From assembly GCA_016802295.1 (NCBI GenBank), contig JAESIW010000118.1, forward strand, positions 505,727 through 569,726: a stretch of 64,000 nucleotides of DNA. Direction: 5' to 3'. Each line of letters starts with the position of its first letter. Within the stretch, counting starts at the first letter, position 1. The translations under genes and the position numbers were made by a program. The notes beneath the pieces are model-generated. The model worked only from the letters and a program-made list of their open reading frames with translations, did no database searches and was not told the DNA's origin. This DNA is from Brachionus rotundiformis. Its lineage: Eukaryota > Rotifera > Eurotatoria > Ploima > Brachionidae. Below are positions 33,791 to 44,212 of the stretch, one piece after another.

Positions 33791-35281
33791 TTAACACTCA
33801 AAACCCTGAGGAGTTTTGGACCCCCTTGAGTTGACATTACTTTTTAGTTTTTATTACATGAAAATAGGTATATTTTGCAATAAAAATAGTAGTAGTAGTA
33901 GTAGTTCTTGCTGCGACACCTAACATATAGAGTGTCTGAGCCCATCACTGCCATTTGGCCGTGTGGAGCTGTAGCAGCCGATTCCATTGAATTTATCTAA
34001 AGACTTTTTGAAACACGCAGTTGATTTAGATTTTACCACTTCTTCTGACAACTTCTTCTCCAATGCGGGACTATCCTATTTGAGAAAAAGGTATGTCTGG
34101 CACTAACCGCAGCTGCAAAATCGTTTCTAATTTGAGCAGTGAAACTTTCTCTCTGAACTCTGATACTATTCCCTCTTAACGCCGCAGCAGGACCATTGTA
34201 TTCTGATCTATTTCTGATCAAATCTCTGACCAGGTCCACTTTTTCTAAACCATTGACTAATTTGTACATTTCAATCAAGTCTCCTCTCACTCTTCTTTCA
34301 CTAAGCCTTGTCAAACCCAGTTTAACCAACCTCATTTCATACGACATATTTTTTAGATGCATAGGTATTTTTGTCGCCCTCTCTTGTATCCTCTCTAATT
34401 CATTCACATCCTTTTTCATACTTGGATTCCAAACCTGTACTGCGTAGTCTAGGTGGGGTCTCACCATTGATGTATACAATCTTAACCACAACCTTTCATC
34501 TCTACTTGTGAACGTTCGCTTTAGCACAAGCATTTTTTACTTGGCGGGTCCACTTTAAATCTGATGTGACCATCACTCCCTCTCACACTCTGTGGTCATT
34601 AATATAATATTTGAATCATTTTCACCACATCTTGCCGAATATTTATGTCTTGCATTTAGTCTGCCAAAATGCATCACTTTACACTTATCAGCACACAGTC
34701 CCATACGCCACACATCTATCCATTGACACACTGAATCAAGATCTTTCTGTAACGTCGCTCTTTCATAAACTTTATTTACTATTCCAAGTATTTTCGAGTC
34801 ATCTGCATACAATTTCATTTTATTTGAAACGCACTCAGGTAGGTCATTTATATACAGAACAAATAGTAAGGGTCCAAGTACAGATCCTTGTGGAACTCCA
34901 CTCAATATCTCTGACCATTTAGAAACTCCATCACCAAATACAACTCGCTGAGTTCTCATACTCAAAAAGTCTTCAAACCACCTAACCATTTTCTTGCCTA
35001 ACCCATAACCACGTAGTTTATGAAGTAGTCGTTGATGCGGTACAGTATCAAAAGCCTTTGAAAAGTCTAATAGTATTTCATCAACACTGTTACCTTTTGC
35101 TAATTCGCTCGTGATCATGTCAAGCGTTTCAAGAAGGTTCGTGACACATCCTAAATAAATTAGTTTTTATATTTTTTGATTTTAACTATCAGATTGCAAA
35201 TGATTACGCTTATTTAACCAAATACAAATAAGAGATATAGTATAAAGAGCCGAAAAGTCTCCTCCGGTGTTTGAGTGTTAA
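33791..35281. mobile_element. piggyBac-like MITE (TTAA-flanked) carrying an inserted LINE
   Basis: TTAA at 33791-33794 is followed by CACTCAAAACCCTGAGGAG; TTAA at 35278-35281 is preceded by the reverse complement of CACTCAAACACCGGAGGAG. Terminal inverted repeats of about 19 bases with TTAA on both sides are the hallmark of piggyBac-type transposons. Without the LINE (33887-35150) only about 220 bases remain, with no transposase, so the original insert was a MITE. Confidence 0.7.
33887..35150 (-). mobile_element. CR1/L2-like LINE, 3' part, broken
   Basis: On the minus strand: LLDFSKAFDTVPHQRLLHKL, GVPQGSVLGPLLFVLYINDL and YADDSKIL of the reverse transcriptase (35118-34573), then after frame breaks near 34540-34580 the C-terminal region SMVRPHLDYAVQVWNPSMKK, ERRVRGDLIEMYKLVNG and HTFFSNRIVPHW (34533-34033). 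A coding tail (SACFKKSLDKF, SSTW) follows to about 33950. The element ends in a short (CTA)n run, seen as TAG repeats at 33887-33904. A second fragment with the same 3' end is at 52977-53562. 5'-truncated at about 35150. Inactive. Confidence 0.85.
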
Positions 35282-35594
35282 TAAAATTGTCGATTCATAT
35301 ATCAATAATTTAAAATTAAAATAAAAAATATTAATTTCTTAATCTAAATGCACATTTATTTTTCATAAAGTTGGGTCATATTGCAAAATACTTAAATTTC
35401 TTTTAGTAGATGGTTCGAAATTATGACAAATAAATTAAATTTGTAAAAAAGACTTTAGTAAATTAGAATTTAAATCTTAAAAATGAGATATGAGCTAATA
35501 AGGCAAATTTATTATTTAAAAAAAAAATTTAGTGATTTTCAAACTGGTCCAAAATAAAAAAATTTAAAATAAGTCTGGTCAATTTAAAGTTAGT

Positions 35595-36354
35595 TCAAGC
35601 ACATACACCATTATTGTAAGTTAAGCCTGATCTGCAAACGCATCTATAGCCATTGCATTCCAAATTTGCTGATGAATCACACAAGTCTCCATTTCCAGGT
35701 ACAACTACCTCTTGAGAGCTTTCACGTGAGCCAGAGTCATCTGGTAATCTGCATCGAGCATTGTAAGGCAACGAGTCTTAAAAAATATTCATAAAATATT
35801 TTTTAACTAGCAGATATTTTGATTTTTTCCTACCACAAATTTCCAAAGTAATATTCCAGGTGCCGACCGAACATCTAGAATTAATATTTTAAAGCACTGG
35901 TAAAAATTTTAGATATTTGTGCTCACCCGCAAATTCCATTTAGGCATTGTAAATTTTGGACTCGGCATTGGAAATTGCTGGTGCAAGCCATGCCAAATCT
36001 CTCTTTTAAAAATTATTTTCATTAAAAATCTAAAAATCAAATCTCTGTCAAAAAAAGAATGTCATACCACAATATTGACCGTTCCATGTTGAATTAGATG
36101 GACACAAACAAACGCCAGAGTTGCACTCTAAATATTCTTTGCAAAATGTTCTTCGTCTGGTTACAATGCAAGATTGGTTGTAATATCCTGAATCGCCTAT
36201 TTCATTTGATTCACCGGATTCAGAAGATCTTCTAAGCTCGACTGTAGCGCAAGCAATAAAGACAACTAGATAACAAAATTAAATAATATAATTTTCTAGA
36301 TATTTTTAATTGTAGATGAGAATTACCTAAGATTACCAAATTCAATTTAAACAT
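35595..36354 (-). CDS. Small secreted Cys-rich (EB-module-like) protein, five exons
   Basis: Exons on the minus strand: 36327-36354, 36068-36265, 35937-equivalent 35927-36002, 35834-35874 and 35595-35776. They total 525 bases with every phase matching, giving 174 residues. The first exon encodes only nine residues, and with exon 2 it makes a signal peptide (MFKLNLVILVVFIACATVEL). Cys modules: CIVTRRRTFCKEYLECNSGV-type in exon 2, CTSNFQCRVQNLQCLNGICG in exon 3, a single Cys pair in the 41-base exon 4 (CSVGTWNITLEIC), and CDSSANLECNGYRCVCRSG in exon 5. A Ser/Asp/Val linker separates the last module. The style resembles the modules in the PAN-like genes at 16.6 and 22.9 kb, but there is no close sequence match. 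Extracellular; function unknown. Confidence 0.75.
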
Positions 36355-38539
36355 TTTTTTAATTTTTCTAAATGAAAATTAAGCTATTTATATTTTTTTA
36401 AAACGAATATTCATGATTTTTGAAAATTATTAATTTGTTTTTTAGACAAAAGCCAATCATTAAATTAGACATTTTCTTTTCATTTAAATGATTTTGAATG
36501 CTTTTTGTTTTATTAAAATTCTCGTATAAACGTTTTAATAAAGCACCTTATTTTAATCCTGATTTATTTATTATATAAAGAAATACATTTTATATATGTT
36601 TTTTTTTTAAAACAGAAGCTTATTCATTTTTAGTCAGATGATTTATAAATTTATCAAATACAAATCAGTAAAATTTATTAATACAATTTATTTTAATTAA
36701 AGTTTTTTAATCAATTAATATGTCCATATTAAATATAAAATAGAAGCTGAAGAGAATTTATAGAAAAGGCATATTTTCAAAGTGAAATCAAATTAAAATA
36801 ATCAAGTTTTTATTTTAAATTTTTAATGTATGTAAAACTGTATCATAGAGCTTTGCGTAATACCTGATATGAATATGTATAATGATGGTTTTTATACAAA
36901 GTAAAAAATGCGTTCAATATCGCCATTCGGCACAAAATGAGAACTTAACTTTACTATTTTTCTATCAAATTTAATTTTACTTTTTTTACTCTCCACAATA
37001 TTTTATAACATTTTTTAAATTTAAAGCCAATTTTTTTAGTAAATGAAATTTTATCTACTTATTTTTAGACAATCTTTTTGTTCTTTTATAATTCTATTAT
37101 CAATTATACTAATCGGTAGGCTGAAAACGAGGATCTGATCCATTCTTTTCGACCTGAGGTTACCCGTCAAATTATTTAATTAAATAAATTTAAAAATACG
37201 CCCATAATCTTTGAATAAAAATTATCTAAAGCATAATAAGATAATAATGTTTTCATGAATACATTTATTTACTTGGTCCAAAATCTTATTTAAGTTTTAA
37301 AATCAAAATTACTAATTAAAAATGATTGAAAATTATAGATTAAAGTATTATTATTATAATAATAGAAAAGAAAATTGTATATTTTGGTCAAGTTTTTCTA
37401 AATTTTATTTGTAGTCAAGAATCAGAAGCAATTAGGACTTTAAAAAAAGTTTGTCTTGTTATGTAAATATCTTTGGATGATACAAGTAATTTTTGAATTG
37501 AGTAAATATCGGTGTAAAATTCTTGAGGCCTGTGGAATATACATCTAGTTCAGAATGAAGACTCTAGCAGGGTTAGGTGACGTGAGTGCAGCAGTTGATT
37601 CTTTTCTCAAATCTAAAGACATCAGTAAAACATTTGATGATAGCTGAATCACGATCGGCTATGAGTTAGTTCACCTTTTATTATTTGTGTCATCAATTTT
37701 TAACATGAAAAGAATAAATTTGTTACTCATCAATCAATTCAATTATTTTTATTTAATTTGTTAAAATTATATTGATTCTTTTTAAACCTAGGAATCAAAA
37801 CTTTGTTTTGGAAACACTTTTTTCATTAGATTATATCTATGGAATCCAATTATTGTCAAAATTTTAATTGGAAAAATATATTAGAAAAAAAAACTTAATT
37901 TACTTTTTTTGTTGTTTTTTATTTTTAAGAACAAAATTTTACCAAACAAACATTTTCCTATTCATTTTTTTGATAAATAAAATTTTATTTTCTTGGTCTG
38001 GTGAACAAAAATCTTTATTAATTCATCAATTAAAAATAATTAAAATTAAAGAATAAATTTTATTTTTTCAAAAAAATCTTTTTATTTAAAAAAAGACTAC
38101 ATGAAGAAATCAATTTCAAAATTAATTAGTTTCATTGATTGCTCACATATGAATCAGCCTGTTTTAATTGAAAATAAAATAAACTATTTTACAAAAAGAG
38201 TTAATTCAGAACAAAATTTTTAAAACCAAAGTCAACAAAATTTTGCCTAATGAAATCAGTTCATTAATCCTAAATTAAAATTAATTTAGTTTCATTTGTC
38301 TAAAAGAAAGACAAAATTAAAGTCTGTACCATTGGAAACAGAAGATTGATACTTTGATGTCTTAAATTGCTAAAAAATTTAATTAAAATTTATAAATAAA
38401 ACATTTTACTTTTATAATTTAAAACTAATATTTAAATTAGCTCTGATTTTCGAATAATTTTGAAATTTGTTTCTTTAAGATTTTGGCAATAATAAAATGA
38501 AAAAATTATAAATTTATTTATGTTTATGTTTGATTAATA
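36355..38539. other. Intergenic, no gene seen
   Basis: About 2.2 kb of AT-rich sequence between the Cys-rich gene (-) and BDP1 (+). Frames are short and low-complexity. A less AT-rich stretch at 37560-37670 shows no recognisable product. Confidence 0.5.
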
Positions 38540-41500
38540 ATGAGCAGCGAAGACGTATCTTCAAACCAAAGTAAACCATCCGCAACAGGACCAGTTCGCT
38601 TTCGGAGTCGTTTTCCCAAGGCTCAGCCGAATTTGGCTGTTTCTAGCGGCATAGCCCGAATTCGAAGAATATCTGGACACTATTCGGACAAAAAAGAAGT
38701 TGACAACAATGAAAAAATCTCATCGCCATCTACTCGTCAATTTGTGGAAAATGTTCTGTCGCCAAAAATTATTTCCCATGAAGAAGATTCAACCAATAGT
38801 CCTATCAAAAAGAATGAAGAGCCAAATTCAAATTTCCAATCACCAAATTCAAGTTTTAAACAGCTGATTAATTCGCATTCACCTTCTCCAGCTTCCCAAG
38901 CCAACAATGCTACACATTCTGGTCCAATAGCAAGTTCGTCAACAGTTCCGGTCATTGCTGTTTTGAACAATAATGCTCAAGTGTACAAGCCACAATTTAC
39001 CAAAGAGCATATCATGAATATCATCAAATACAAGGCAATGCAAAAATTGAAAAAAATTGAATCCGAAAATTTAAAAGAAAAGAGAAAAAAAAATAAAAAA
39101 AGTTCAGTTTGGTTTAAAACTATACATGAACAAAGTGTTGACCAGGAGTCAAACGTGGAAAAAATTGATAAGTCCAAGCTTAGAATGAAAGATTTTTTGT
39201 ACTACAACCCTCGAGGATCCAAGTAAAAATTATTACATTTATATTAGTTTGACTTATTAGGAAATTCGGAACTAATTGTTATCCAAACTTTATAATTAAA
39301 AAAATAATGCCAAATTGACTGATTAACTGTGATTTAATTAGTCATTGCCAAATTTTCTAAATGACCATCTAGTGATAACTCATTTCTTATAATATATTAA
39401 AATTAAAGATAAATTTATTAAAAATTTTGTGACCATGTGAGCAAACAAAGTGTCAAAGAGTAAAAAATAATAAAATTAAATATTTTTGATTGAATAATAG
39501 AGTTTTTTTAAAATGTCACAAGATTTGCTTTTTCAAAATTGTTAAGAATTTTGAAAATTTGGATCAGATCGCCTCAATGTCTTCTTATTAGAAGATGAGA
39601 CGAATCAATTTTGCTCATCCAGTTACAATTGCCTTAACTCTTAAATCTGGTACCACTCTTGCTGGTAATCTTTTCAGTTCATTCGACTCATGCATGTCTT
39701 TTTAGCAATCCATGAGATGATGTTCAAAGTGGGGTCTAACAGGTGGTTTGTATAAAAAAAAGTATTTTGTATGAATGTAGTCCTCTACAATTGTTTTCGT
39801 TGAATACCACTTGACCACTCATTTGATTTTGCTCATATCGTTTTAAGTTTTTACAAATTAAAATCAAATTATGTAACCAATTTTTGGTCACGTAACTTTC
39901 ATTCAAAATTTAGTTAATCACACAATTAAGCTCAATACGAAATTTCAAAAATCTTTTCTACAAATATTTATTTTATTAAAAATATATTTTAGGGAAGCTT
40001 CCTTGGTTCTTCTTGGTTTTTGAGCTATTGTACAAAAATAGTAGTAAAGGAGGTTGATTGATGTCTTGTCCAAATGCTGTGTATTTCTTTTGCTATCAGT
40101 TCTAGCTTAGATTTATTGGAAAAAAATCTTTCTCCCTTTGATAGTTTCTATTTAGAGATTTAGTCTTGGAAAAAAAATTTTCATTTGTCCCACAGTTGTG
40201 AAGGTGGTGCAGTGAGGCTTGTTAATTTTTTACTCCAGGTTGAACAGATTTGTATTCTGCCAATAAATGGTTGAAGTAAGCATCCTATTTTGTTGATAGA
40301 GAGACAAAATATCCAGATACATAGATCGTCAGCAATAAGTACTATTATTTTTACAAAAAATCTTATTATGTAACCAATTCTTGGTCACGTAAATCTCATT
40401 CAAAATTTGGTTTATCACTCAATTAAGTTTAGTACGAACTGACAAAAATTTTTTCTATCAACAAATAATTTGTTGATACTAATGTTGCTGTTCTTCTTTT
40501 AACTTTGGCTCCTGGTGAATCATAAAGCGTCCAAAGGTTCCCTCAATACCAATCTTCCTTTTAGGAAAATCTATTCTGCTTGAAATGCTTTGCCAAAAAG
40601 AAGCAGTTTCCTTGTACTTGAATTTTTAGTTTAAAGAATACACTTCTATCCTTAAATGTCTTCTTGTAAACTTACATTTGTTCCAATTTAGGCTTTCCAG
40701 ATATTATCGCCACCAACTTCACTAAAATTTTTGTCTTCAATGGGACATTTTTCAAAGAGTGTTTAATTTAAAACGATCATATTTAATAATAAAAAATAAG
40801 TAAAATTTTTAACCTTGATCAGATATCTAAACTTAAGAGTTATAAAATTAAATTGAGCCTGATTTTACCATGAAAATTGACCCTTTTTAAATTAATTCCT
40901 TTAAAGGCAAATAGTCGTTAATGATTAATGGTAAAAGTTGAAATTATACGATTTTTATATAATTTTATTAAAAAATATATTTTAATCAAATTAGCTTAAC
41001 TTTAATATTCTTATGGAAGAAAGGATACGTGCAAATTAAAATAAGATACAATCTAAAAAATTTCTGGTTGTGATTAAAATAGAAATTTTTTTTCTCTGAT
41101 TGATATTTATTATTTTAATTTTATTTTAATAAAGAAAATCTGATTCAAGCGAAGTCATTCCTGATGGAAACAGTGAACAAAAACCAAGTTCAATTTCGCG
41201 CTCCAATTCATCTATTTCGCTGTCTTTGAACAGCGAAAACGACACCAATGATACTCCTGAAAGTATCTCTTCAAAATCGAGCACAATTTACTCAGCGGTA
41301 AAACCATCTCAAGCATCAGTTTCTTTGGCTCCTCAGTTGAGAATTGGTGAGGACGGAACAATCGTGATAAATGAAGAGAGCTTGATTATTCAAAGACAAG
41401 AGCCCGAGCCTGTTTACGAAAGCACTGTGGTCGAAAGCGAGTATGGTGACAATTTGACCTACAACAGCTATCGAAAATTTCACCACACAAAAAAATGGAC

Positions 41501-42346
41501 CGAGCGAGAAACAGCTAAATTTTACAAAGCTTTAAGCATGGTTGGCACTGATTTTACCATGATTCAGAAATTTTTTTCATACCGTAACCGTGACGAAATC
41601 AAGCGCAAATTTAAACGAGAGGAAAAAATCAACCAAGCTTTAATTGATAAAATTTTATCCAAAACAGTGTCCATTGATTTGAGTTTTTTTGTGTCCAGTA
41701 GTGGTGAAGAGGATGAAAAAATCGATGGCAAGAAAAAAAAATCTAAAAGCTTGTCATCAAGCCGAATTAGTAGATCAAACAGTGGTAATAGTCTTAATGA
41801 AAGCGAGACCAAAAGAAAAGCAAAACTAAAACGAATTCAGAAGAGTAGGCTTATTTATTAAAATAAAAAGTTGACTAAAATTTTTATCTACAAGGAACAT
41901 TTGTCGAGTCCGAATCGGAGCCAGAGACAAATAAGAAGAAAACTTCTCCTTGTGCAGTTCAGCTTAAAGAACCAATTTGTGGCCAAAATGATCAGGCAAA
42001 TTTAGAATCTGAAAGCAATGTTGAAAAGCTTCCGCCTTGCACCAGTCTTTTCGAGACCAATGGCCAAACTTTAAATGTCATAAACGAACAAATAATTAGA
42101 GAAAATATTGAACCACGATCTTCCCAATCAGACAATGAAAGTATCGAGCTTGTATTTGATTTGGACAATAGAATAATTAATGAAAAAAAGAACAAAGTAG
42201 ACCCAGTCGAAACTATAAAAGATAATGATGAAAATGATGACGGTGAAATTATACTCGATTTGGACAATAATACTATTATTCACAATAATCATTGGGGGGG
42301 CACTAGTAGTATTAGCATTCATAAGTTAAATGATGATGAAAAGTAA
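38540..42346 (+). CDS. BDP1: Transcription factor TFIIIB subunit BDP1 (B'')
   Basis: Exons 38540-39222, 41135-41844 and 41895-42346, phases consistent, 614 residues. BDP1 is the SANT-domain subunit of TFIIIB that, with BRF1 and TBP, recruits RNA polymerase III to tRNA, 5S and U6 promoters in the nucleus. Exon 1 has a basic Pro/Ser-rich start and ends with KLRMKDFLYYNPRGSK, the conserved block ahead of the SANT domain in BDP1. The SANT domain is in exon 2 (about residues 346-400): KKWTERETAKFYKALSMVGT, DFTMIQKFFSYRNRDEIKRK, FKREEKINQALIDKIL, closely following metazoan BDP1. The remainder is acidic and Ser/Lys-rich. At 614 residues it is shorter than vertebrate BDP1, which carries long repeats, and nearer yeast size. 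Intron 1 (1.9 kb) holds a dead LINE piece and a direct repeat pair. Confidence 0.93.
39540..39860 (-). mobile_element. Highly degenerate LINE ORF2 C-terminal fragment in BDP1 intron 1
   Basis: Minus-strand frames, broken by several stops, give VRPHFEHHLMDC-like, VVPDLRVKAIVTGW and GDLIQIFKIL segments. They line up in order with the VRPHLEYA, VPGLRxxSYEERL and RGDLIQxFKI blocks of CR1/Jockey-like LINEs. Very old; boundaries approximate. Confidence 0.45.
39869..39965 (+). repeat. Direct repeat, copy 1 of 2
   Basis: TTATGTAACCAATTTTTGGT and the following ~75 bases recur at 40366-40462 with scattered substitutions (about 80-85% by eye). The copies are 497 bases apart in BDP1 intron 1. Possibly terminal repeats of a decayed element; the interior has no recognised coding. 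Confidence 0.65.
40366..40462 (+). repeat. Direct repeat, copy 2 of 2
   Basis: Partner of 39869-39965, in the same orientation. Confidence 0.65.
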
Positions 42347-43200
42347 TAAAATATTCCAGAATTTTGTTTCGAAGCGATCTAGGATCGAATATTTTTATTA
42401 GTTTATTGTTGTTTATTAATTATTTTTTAAGTTATTATTTTATTCAGATTAATTTTAAAAAATCTATTCAATAAAATCTAATTAGAGAAATTTTTATTTA
42501 AATATTGAGACGGATATTCTGAACCGTCAAGATAGCTTTAACAAGCTTAGTATTTTGTAATAAAATTATCTTATTGATTTTAAATTTAGGTATTGTAGGA
42601 GTAGGGATGAAGAAAAGTAAACAAAAAATTAATTTTTTTGCCAATTAGAAGTTACTTTTGATTTTAAAAATAATACCAGTCATTTACCAAATTTAATCTT
42701 TTCTTCTAGGTTTTTACTTTCAGGATTCTCAATTATGAGAATTTACTTATTGTTTCTATTAACCCAAAAATTAAAATTGTACCAAGTTGCACTTGCCTGA
42801 CCATTTTTGAACTCAAATTTTTTGTATCTACACCAGACCACTTTATCATTGTGATCATTTTAGTCATCAATAAGCTAATTAGTGTATATCTTGGAGAAAA
42901 AATTTTAATCACATTTTATTATTCATATTTTTAAGAAAAAGGAATAAAAACCTACTTGCTACCTTTTAAATCTTTAAGCTTCCAATTACTCTCGCAGTTG
43001 TTACTAGAATACTTGGAAGCAACTAATTTACATTTTCTTTTAACAGTGTTAATACTTGGTTAACTTCTGTCTGATTTAATGAGGAAAATTAGCCATCTTT
43101 AGCATAAGACTTATAGCATTTTATATTCACTAATGTTTTGCTTTAAAGTAAAAGTATGCTATCAAATTATCTGGTATCCCAAATGGTTTATTTGATATAT
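42347..43200. other. Intergenic, no gene seen
   Basis: AT-rich spacer following BDP1. Nothing recognisable before the MITE at 43201. Confidence 0.45.
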
Positions 43201-43400
43201 TACCGTAAACCCTTGTAAATAAGTGCTTCCCCTTTTTAAAAGTGAAAAGTGTTTTAGTTATATCTATGTTGCTTTCTTGTAAAGCATACTTAGATCTTTA
43301 TAAAATAATTAGTTAAAAGAAAATTTTCTATCACCTAAAGGCTTTAATTCTTCAATAAAGACACAATTTTGGGGTCACTTATTTGCCAGGGTTTACGGTA
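43201..43400. mobile_element. 200-bp MITE with TA-flanked inverted repeats
   Basis: It begins TACCGTAAACCCTTGTAAAT at 43201 and ends with the inverted version at 43400. About 27 of the first 32 bases match between ends (CCGTAAACCC, then AAATAAGTG). Both ends are bounded by TA, as in Tc1/mariner/pogo-type insertions. No coding content. Confidence 0.75.
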
Positions 43401-44212
43401 GCCGAAGACCGATATTTTCTTTATCCAAAAATATACATATATTTTATAAATTATGAGAATTAAACATAAGTTTCTCAAGGCAATATACTTGGTAAGATCA
43501 AAATTTACAAATGTTAAGGTTCTAGGATTTTTTTAATTATTCAAGGGTTAGAAATAAATCAGAATATCAAATCTTACAAAATTAAAAACATTTAAAACAG
43601 ATGAAAGACACAGAAAAATTAAAATATTTTTAAAAAAAAATTAATTTTTATTAACAAGAAAAAATATAATCAATTATGATTTTTTTTAAACGAATTTAAA
43701 TTTAAATTATTATTGCTTTTCTAATATTTATTCTGATACTTTAGTAATTCTATCTTCGAATAAAGCAATTACTTAGTCTAAAATTCAGCCCAAATAAAAG
43801 TGAACATTTTTTTGAATTACAAAAAAGCTTTATAATTCTAAAAACAGCTATCTAATTTCATAATTTTTGAATTTTTGATATTAATTCAACAATTTTATCT
43901 TAAAAATCAATATAGCTTGAGTTAATTTTTTTATTATAATTGTCGAAATTTAAAATAATTATTCCACTCTATTTAGTTAAAAAAATTAATTCATTAAATT
44001 AATCGAAGTAAAAAAACCCTATCTTTAAATTCTTTATTTCAGGTGTTTAAACACTCTGAATATTAATGTAATATTCTAATTGAAATCAATCAAATCTATC
44101 TTTAAGATAAAAAAAATTATTTTTAAAAATTTATTTATTTAAAAAGACAATTAATCAAAGTTTTAGAAAAAAATTTTATTAAAAAAATGAGTTATCACAT
44201 ATTAGTGTTATT
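43401..44212. other. Intergenic upstream of USP37
   Basis: Strongly AT-rich. No frame or repeat is supportable; it presumably holds the USP37 promoter. Confidence 0.45.
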
